Positions 6,083 to 10,889 of a DNA stretch of 10,889 nucleotides are shown in pieces. Both the position numbers and the translations under genes were made by a program. This stretch comes from DASQFQ01 sp039934455. GTDB taxonomy: Bacteria > Actinomycetota > Thermoleophilia > Solirubrobacterales > Solirubrobacteraceae. The stretch lies in the NCBI GenBank assembly GCA_039934455.1, contig JBDTMF010000143.1, forward strand, positions 1-10,889. The letters run 5' to 3'. The notes beneath the pieces are model-generated. The model worked only from the letters and a program-made list of their open reading frames with translations. It was not told the origin of the DNA and did not search any database. Numbering within the stretch: position 1 is the stretch's first letter; every line of letters begins with the position of its first letter.

Positions 6083-7324
6083 TTGAGCCCGCTCTCGATC
6101 GCGCTGATCGGCGTGGGCGGCCTCGTGCTGCTCAATCTCGCCACGGCCGTCACGATGCGCGTGCTGGTCGCCTACCGGCGGCTGCGTGAGCGTTCGGCGC
6201 GCACGCGCATGCGCATGCGCGAGGGGGTCGCGGCCTTCGCGGTGGAGATCACCGACGAGCTCCCGCGCGCGCTCACGAGCTTCGAGCGGCGGCTGCTGCG
6301 CGAGACGCTGCTCGAGACGGCACACGAGCTGTCCGGCACGGCCCGCGACCGGCTCGCCGCCAGCTTCGCCGAGCGTGGCTTCATCGCCGAGGCGGAGCGC
6401 CTGCTGCGCTCGCGCCGGGTGCTGCAGCGCGTTCGCGGCGCGGAGATCATCGGGGAGCTCGGCGGCCTCGACAGCGTCCCCGCACTGCGCAAGCGCCTGC
6501 GTGATCGCGATCCGCTCGTGCGCTTCGCGTGCGCGCACGCGCTCACGCGGGTGGGAGCGGAGGGGCTGCTCGGCGACGTACTGACCGCGCTCTCCGAGGG
6601 CGAGACCGTCTTCAGCCAGGGAGCGCTCGCCGAGGTCCTGCTCGACTCCGGCCCGGATTCGGTCACCGAGCTGCGCACGCTGCTCGGCGACCCGCGGCAC
6701 CCGCCAAGACGGCGTCTGATCGTCGTCGTGCTCGGCGAGCTGCGCGCGTTCGACGCCGTGCCCGAGCTGGTCGCCGCGCTCGGCGATCCCGACGTCGAGC
6801 TCTGCGCGCGCGCCTGTCACGCGCTCGGCAAGATCGGCGACCCCGAGAGCGCCGCGCCGCTCGCAGCCGTGGCGATGGACGGCGGACGGCCCTGGTTCGT
6901 CCGCACCGCAGCCGCCGGCGCGTGCGGGCAGATCGGGGATCCGCGGATCGCCGACATGCTCGTCGACGTGCTCGACAGCGAGGAGTGGTACCCGCGCAAC
7001 GCGGCGGCGTCGTCGCTCGTCCAGCTCGGGGCCGCCGGCCTGGCCGCCGTCTGCAGCCGCGCGGACTCGCTCGAGCCGGAGTCCGTCGCCCACTACTGGG
7101 GCGCGCTCGACGCCGCCGGGGGCACGGAGGAGACGATCGACCGGGCGGCCGCCGGCGAACGCCGCGTGCGCCGCTTCGTCACGCTCGCGGCGCGTGCCGG
7201 GGTGACGGCCCGCCTGGAGGAGCTCGCCACGCGCGACACGCCGTCGGGCCGCTACGCGACCGGCGTGCTCCAGGCTCCCGCGTGTGACGCGAGGCCGGAA
7301 CGCTCCGCGGTGGTGGCGACATGA
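6083..7324 (+). CDS. Membrane-anchored HEAT-repeat protein
   Basis: This is a 413-residue protein with one N-terminal membrane segment (about 4-30), followed by a basic arginine-rich stretch (31-46) that should stay in the cytoplasm. The rest is helical. From roughly 115 to 320 it contains several HEAT/PBS-lyase-type repeats, for example V-P-A-L-R-K-R-L-R-D-R-D-P-L-V-R (132-147), V-P-E-L-V-A-A-L-G-D-P-D-V-E-L (226-240) and I-G-D-P-R-I-A-D-M-L (284-293). Such repeats are scaffolds for protein-protein contacts; no catalytic motif is visible. The start is a TTG at 6083 with GGAGGG at 6073-6078, a short 4-nt spacing. Its stop overlaps the glycosyltransferase ATG (ATGA, 7321-7324), so the two products are probably made together. 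It likely links the receiver to the glycosyltransferase at the membrane, which is an inference. Confidence 0.85.
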   Translation: MSPLSIALIGVGGLVLLNLATAVTMRVLVAYRRLRERSARTRMRMREGVAAFAVEITDELPRALTSFERRLLRETLLETAHELSGTARDRLAASFAERGFIAEAERLLRSRRVLQRVRGAEIIGELGGLDSVPALRKRLRDRDPLVRFACAHALTRVGAEGLLGDVLTALSEGETVFSQGALAEVLLDSGPDSVTELRTLLGDPRHPPRRRLIVVVLGELRAFDAVPELVAALGDPDVELCARACHALGKIGDPESAAPLAAVAMDGGRPWFVRTAAAGACGQIGDPRIADMLVDVLDSEEWYPRNAAASSLVQLGAAGLAAVCSRADSLEPESVAHYWGALDAAGGTEETIDRAAAGERRVRRFVTLAARAGVTARLEELATRDTPSGRYATGVLQAPACDARPERSAVVAT

Positions 7325-8751
7325 CGGAAGAGCTCGTCCAGTGGGTCAACCGCATCGTGCTCGGCTACTTCGCCCTGATCCTCGTCTCCTACAGCGGCGT
7401 GACGTTCCTCTCCTGGATCCAGGTCCGCCGCTATTACCGCCGCCGGGTCCACGCGCGCCTGCAGCGCTCCGTGCGCTCGCGGCTGACCCCGCCGATATCG
7501 ATCTGCACCGCCGCGTACAACGAGGCCGAGGTGATCGTCGACGCGATGCGCTCGATGCTCAGCCTGCGCTACCCCGAGCACGAGATCGTGCTCGCCAACG
7601 ACGGCTCCACCGACACGACGCTCGAGCGCATGATCGAGGCTTTCGCGATGTACCGCGTCGACCAGCCGGAGCACGCGAGGCTCGAGACCGCGGCGGTCCG
7701 CGGCGTGTGGCGCTCGCGCACGCACTCCAACCTGATGATCGTCGACAAGGAGAACGGCGGCAAGTGCGATGCGCTGAACGCCGCGATCAACTTCGCGCGC
7801 TACCCGCTGGTGTGCTGCGTGGACGCCGACTCGCTGCTCGAGCCCGAGGCGCTGGTGACGGTGGTGCGGCCGTTCATCGAGCGGCCCGACCGGACGATCG
7901 CGGCGGCCGGCATCATCCGCATCGCCAACGGCTGCGAGGTCACCCGCGGGCATGTGACGAAGGTCGGGCTGCCGCGCCAGTGGCTGCCCATGTGCCAGAC
8001 CGTCGAGTACCTGCGCGCGTTCACCGCAGCGCGCACCGGCTGGAGCCTGGTCAACTCGCTGTTGATCGTCTCCGGCGCGTTCGGGATCTTCCGCAAGGAC
8101 GCCGTGATCGACGTCGGCGGCTACGCCACCGACACGATCGGCGAGGACTTCGAGCTCATCGTCCGCATGCACCGGCGGATGCGCGAGCTCAAGCGCCCTT
8201 ACCACATCGCCTTCGTGCCCGACCCCGTCTGCTGGACGGAGGCGCCCGTGAACCTCGGGCAGCTCGGCGGCCAGCGCGACCGCTGGCACCGCGGCCTCAC
8301 CGACACGCTGGTGCGCCACCGGCGCATGATCGGCAACCCCCGTTACGGCGTCGTGGGCGTCATCGGGCTGCCGTTCTTCGTCCTGTTCGAGTTCCTCGGA
8401 GCGTTCATCGAAGCCGCCGGCTACGTCATCCTCCCGTTCGGCTTCGTGTTCGGCTACCTCGACGCCTCGGCCGCGGCGCTGTTCCTCACGCTCGCGATCG
8501 GCTCGGGCGTCTCCCTCTCGCTGTCGGCGCTGCTGCTCGAGGACATGGCCTTCAAGAAGTTCGGGCGCTGGCGCGACTTCGGCCGCCTCGTGCTCTTCTG
8601 CGTGATCGAGAACTTCGGCTACCGCCAGCTGATGACCTACTACCGCGTGCGCGGCTTCGTCTCCTACATGCGCGGGGATCACGGCTGGGGCCACATCGAC
8701 CGTGCCGGCTTCGCCCCCGACACGCTGCAGCCCGACGTGGGGATGCGCTAA
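7321..8751 (+). CDS. Membrane family 2 glycosyltransferase (polysaccharide synthase type)
   Basis: This 476-residue protein is a processive-type GT2 enzyme. After an N-terminal membrane segment (about 11-33), the catalytic domain has all expected motifs: Y-N-E-A (66-69), N-D-G-S (93-96), the D-A-D metal/UDP site (168-170), G-E-D with catalytic base Asp276 (274-276) and Q-R-D-R-W (318-322), the acceptor-site motif of PgaC-, hyaluronan- and cellulose-synthase-like enzymes. Hydrophobic segments at about 342-380, 384-405 and 421-434 form the C-terminal membrane part, a likely polymer channel. The polymer cannot be told from sequence; a poly-N-acetylglucosamine-like or other exopolysaccharide is plausible. 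No PilZ domain is present, so control may come from the receiver and HEAT genes upstream. The ATG overlaps the HEAT stop by 4 nt. Confidence 0.92.
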   Translation: MTEELVQWVNRIVLGYFALILVSYSGVTFLSWIQVRRYYRRRVHARLQRSVRSRLTPPISICTAAYNEAEVIVDAMRSMLSLRYPEHEIVLANDGSTDTTLERMIEAFAMYRVDQPEHARLETAAVRGVWRSRTHSNLMIVDKENGGKCDALNAAINFARYPLVCCVDADSLLEPEALVTVVRPFIERPDRTIAAAGIIRIANGCEVTRGHVTKVGLPRQWLPMCQTVEYLRAFTAARTGWSLVNSLLIVSGAFGIFRKDAVIDVGGYATDTIGEDFELIVRMHRRMRELKRPYHIAFVPDPVCWTEAPVNLGQLGGQRDRWHRGLTDTLVRHRRMIGNPRYGVVGVIGLPFFVLFEFLGAFIEAAGYVILPFGFVFGYLDASAAALFLTLAIGSGVSLSLSALLLEDMAFKKFGRWRDFGRLVLFCVIENFGYRQLMTYYRVRGFVSYMRGDHGWGHIDRAGFAPDTLQPDVGMR

Positions 8752-8770
8752 AGCGTGCCCTGACAGACAC

Positions 8771-8800
8771 TTGCAGGGAGGTGGCGGGAGCCCGTATGCT
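8771..8800 (+). promoter_or_regulatory. Candidate promoter of the DUF4157-ATPase operon
   Basis: TTGCAG (8771-8776) and TATGCT (8795-8800) are separated by 18 bp, a sigma-70-like layout. TATGCT is followed by seven bases and a GTG at 8808, the arrangement expected for a leaderless transcript starting at that GTG. The competing reading is that GGGAG (8786-8790) serves as Shine-Dalgarno for an ATG at 8796 that lies inside TATGCT. A weak 5-bp stem (8758-8762 with 8774-8778) gives no convincing terminator after the glycosyltransferase. Confidence 0.45.
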
Positions 8801-8807
8801 CGCGCCC

Positions 8808-9365
8808 GTGAGTGCTCTGGAAGCCGACATCGCCGAACTCGAGCATGTCCCCACGCCCGCCCTCGAGGCGCCCGCCCCGGCCGCGCGAGAGCAGAACACG
8901 CCCGAGAGCCTCGCCTCGAGCGTCGGCAACCACAACTTCGGCCAGCTCGTGTCGCGCATGCAGGACGGCGAGGGGATCCTGCCCAGCGGCGTCGCCCACC
9001 CGGCGATCGAGTCCGCCATCGCCGCCGCGCGCGGCGGCGGCAGCCCGCTCGACGGCAGCATCGCGGCGACGTTCGGCAACTCGCTCGGCCACTCGGTCGC
9101 CGACGTGCGCGTGCACACCGACTCGACCGCGGCGGCGCTCACGCGCGCGGTCTCGGCGCGCGCCTTCGCAACCGGCACGGACATCTTCTTCGCGCCCGGG
9201 GAGTACAACCCGGGGACGTCCGCCGGCCGTGAGCTGATCGCCCACGAGGTCGCCCACACCGACCAGCAGCGCGGCGCGCCGCTGTCCGGCCCGCTGGTCG
9301 TCTCGAACCCGGGCGACGCACTCGAGGTCCAGGCGGATGGCGTCGCCCGCGAGCTCGTCGGCTGA
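8808..9365 (+). CDS. DUF4157 (HExxH) protein, eCIS-associated
   Basis: This 185-residue protein (189 if it starts at the ATG at 8796) contains a DUF4157 domain at about 83-155. The signature run is clear: V-R-V-H-T (100-104), A-R-A-F-A-T-G-T-D-I-F-F (118-128), G-E-Y-N-P-G-T (131-137) and the metallopeptidase-like H-E-V-A-H (146-150), followed by E-V-Q-A-D (173-177). The first 80 residues are polar and alanine/proline-rich with no signal peptide. DUF4157 is known to be enriched in proteins encoded with extracellular contractile injection systems, often fused to toxin domains. Here no toxin domain follows: only about 30 residues remain after the zinc motif. The ATPase gene overlaps its end by 29 nt, so the two are co-expressed. 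It may be a cargo adaptor, loading factor or protease; protease activity is unproven. Confidence 0.88.
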   Translation: MSALEADIAELEHVPTPALEAPAPAAREQNTPESLASSVGNHNFGQLVSRMQDGEGILPSGVAHPAIESAIAAARGGGSPLDGSIAATFGNSLGHSVADVRVHTDSTAAALTRAVSARAFATGTDIFFAPGEYNPGTSAGRELIAHEVAHTDQQRGAPLSGPLVVSNPGDALEVQADGVARELVG

Positions 9366-10889
9366 CGCCGGCGCGGCCGTCGGCTTCGCGTTCCTCGACG
9401 CCCGGCTGAGAGCCCACGTCGAGCGCGCGGCCGCGGGGGACCCGAACCCCGGCGACCCGCTGCGCGGGCTGTACATCTCCGACGACCAGGCGCTGGCGCT
9501 CGCCGCCGACGCCCGGGCGGACGACGCGGACGCCCGGCTCGCGGACGCCGGCGCGCGGCTCGGGCTCGACGCGCTCGACACCGCCGTGCTCGGCCTCTGC
9601 GCCGCGCCGGAGCTGCACCCGCGCTACGGGCGGCTGTTCGCCTACCTGCACGACGACGTCACGCGCCGGCTGGCCAGCCCTCGGCTCGTGGCCGAGCTGC
9701 TCGCGGGGGACGGCGTGGCGGCGTCCGACGTGATGGCCTGCTTCGGGTACGCCTCGGCCCTGCGCCGCACCGGCGCGCTGCGCCTGATCGAGGGCGAGGG
9801 CACGACGCCGCTGGGTGACCGCGCGGTCAAGATCGCCGACCCGCTCGCGGCCTTCCTGCTCGGGCTCGGCGCGCCGCTGGACCCGCTCAGCGGCGGGCGG
9901 CTGCGGCGCGAGCCGGTGCCGGCCGAGAGCCCGGGCCGTGAGGAGTCGATGGCCGAGATCGCCGGCTTCCTGGGCGCCGCCACGATGCTCCCGCTGGTCA
10001 TCGCGGGGCCCGACGCCGCCGCCCTGGTGGCGCGCGCCTCGGGCCGGCCGCTGCTGCTGGCCGACGTGCGCGACCTCTCCAAGCCCGAGGTGATGGCCGA
10101 CGCCGCGCTGTGCTGCGCGCTCGAGGGCCGGATGCTGTGCGGCGACGGCCTCGAGCGCCTCGAGCCGGCCGAGCGCAAGGCGCTGCTGCAGGCGATCGAC
10201 GAGCACCCGGAGCGGCTGGTCCTGCTCGCGCCCACGCGCTCCGGCGCGCTCACGCTCGGCGACCGCACCGTGCTCCTGGTCGAGGTGCCGATGCCGACCT
10301 TCGGCGAGCGCCAGGCCGCCTGGTCCGAGCTGACCGGCGCGGAGGACACACACGACGTCAGCGCGAAGTTCCGGCTCTCGCTGACCCAGATCAAGCAGGC
10401 CGCCGAGGTCGCCACGATCACGGCGCGCTCGCGCAACGGCGACGCCCCCGCGGCCGCCGACCTCGACCGCGGCGCCCGCCACGCCTCCTCCTCGCTGCTC
10501 GGCGAGCTCGCCACCCAGCTGACCCCGCGCTACCGCTGGGCGGAGCTCGTGCTCCCGAACCGCCAGCGCGAGGTCCTCGGCTCGATCTCGGCCTACCTGC
10601 GCCACCGCGACCGCGTGCTCTCCGAGTGGGGTTACGAGCGCGCCGTCGCGCGGACCCAGGGGCTCAAGGTCCTGTTCGCGGGCGAGTCGGGCACCGGCAA
10701 GACGATGGCCGCCGAGGTGCTCGGCGCCGAGCTCGGGCTCGAGCTCTTCCGCGTCGACCTCTCCACGATCGTCTCCAAGTACATCGGGGAGACCGAGAAG
10801 AACCTCGACCGCATCTTCGAGGCCGCCACCGGCTCCAACGCGATCCTCTTCTTCGACGAGGCCGACGCGCTGTTCGGCAAGCGCTCCGA
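9337..10889 (+). CDS. AAA+ ATPase of eCIS type (3' end outside window)
   Basis: An open frame of 517 codons runs from the ATG at 9337 to the window edge without a stop. GAGG (9324-9327) sits 9 nt upstream of the start. Residues about 60-200 form a helical, possibly winged-helix N-terminal part. Residues about 205-350 resemble an AAA fold that has lost its P-loop (I-A-G-P-D-A-A-A-L at 222-230). The second AAA domain is intact as far as it goes: Walker A G-E-S-G-T-G-K-T (449-456), pore-loop-like S-K-Y-I-G-E-T-E-K (484-492 region) and Walker B I-L-F-F-D-E (503-508) with Asp507-Glu508. This layout is that of the ATPase in extracellular contractile injection loci, thought to act in particle assembly or cargo loading. 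It overlaps the DUF4157 gene by 29 nt. Family is fairly sure; the exact role is not known. Confidence 0.88.
   Translation, partial: MASPASSSADAGAAVGFAFLDARLRAHVERAAAGDPNPGDPLRGLYISDDQALALAADARADDADARLADAGARLGLDALDTAVLGLCAAPELHPRYGRLFAYLHDDVTRRLASPRLVAELLAGDGVAASDVMACFGYASALRRTGALRLIEGEGTTPLGDRAVKIADPLAAFLLGLGAPLDPLSGGRLRREPVPAESPGREESMAEIAGFLGAATMLPLVIAGPDAAALVARASGRPLLLADVRDLSKPEVMADAALCCALEGRMLCGDGLERLEPAERKALLQAIDEHPERLVLLAPTRSGALTLGDRTVLLVEVPMPTFGERQAAWSELTGAEDTHDVSAKFRLSLTQIKQAAEVATITARSRNGDAPAAADLDRGARHASSSLLGELATQLTPRYRWAELVLPNRQREVLGSISAYLRHRDRVLSEWGYERAVARTQGLKVLFAGESGTGKTMAAEVLGAELGLELFRVDLSTIVSKYIGETEKNLDRIFEAATGSNAILFFDEADALFGKRS

Noticed and set aside
5567..7093. Long minus-strand frame opposite the receiver and HEAT genes
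   Set aside because: It crosses two genes and an intergenic region without a recognisable motif; typical high-GC antisense frame.
7252..8694. Long minus-strand frame opposite the glycosyltransferase
   Set aside because: Antisense to a gene with complete GT2 motifs; the product is Asp/Glu/His/Arg-biased without domains.
8758..8778. Hairpin after the glycosyltransferase as a terminator
   Set aside because: Only a 5-bp stem with an 11-nt loop and no T-tract.
7284..8795. Upstream extension of the DUF4157 frame through the glycosyltransferase
   Set aside because: It is an out-of-frame reading of the GT2 gene; the domain protein only begins near 8796-8808.
9139..10605. Long minus-strand frame opposite the AAA+ ATPase
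   Set aside because: The plus strand carries clear Walker motifs in a continuous frame; the antisense product is low complexity.

Overview
The window looks like chromosome from a very GC-rich actinobacterium. Strong G/C third-position bias, long antisense reading frames, several apparently leaderless starts and the protein types all fit the class Thermoleophilia (Solirubrobacterales-like). That placement is an inference; there is no rRNA or other phylogenetic marker here.

Left part (1-3334). A minus-strand operon (DsrE-like sulfur-carrier-type protein, small lipoprotein, MOSC-domain protein) has its genes joined by 4-nt overlaps. A TusA-like sulfur carrier is transcribed divergently from it, with start codons about 10 bp apart. 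TusA runs into a cytoplasmic gamma-glutamyltransferase-family Ntn-hydrolase; the two stop codons share one CTAG. The first four genes suggest sulfur handling (persulfide relay plus a molybdenum-cofactor/sulfur-type MOSC domain).

Middle (3335-5686). A parA-like ATPase gene and ftsZ form a minus-strand operon with an 11-nt overlap. This is not a classical division-and-cell-wall cluster: no mur or ftsQ gene lies beside ftsZ here. The FtsZ carries an unusual N-terminal extension of about 100 residues, supported by a strong Shine-Dalgarno sequence. A GC-rich hairpin follows ftsZ.

Right part (5687-8751). A plus-strand operon encodes a stand-alone CheY-like receiver, a membrane-anchored HEAT-repeat protein and a multi-pass family 2 glycosyltransferase with intact catalytic motifs. 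It is probably a regulated surface-polysaccharide synthase. A 9-bp inverted repeat covers the ribosome-binding site and start codon of the receiver gene.

Right edge (8752-10889). A DUF4157 protein with an HExxH motif overlaps by 29 nt a large AAA+ ATPase gene that runs off the window. This pair is typical of extracellular contractile injection system (eCIS) loci, so the window probably ends at the edge of an eCIS cluster whose structural genes lie beyond position 10889. No tRNA, rRNA, CRISPR array, insertion sequence or integrase was seen.
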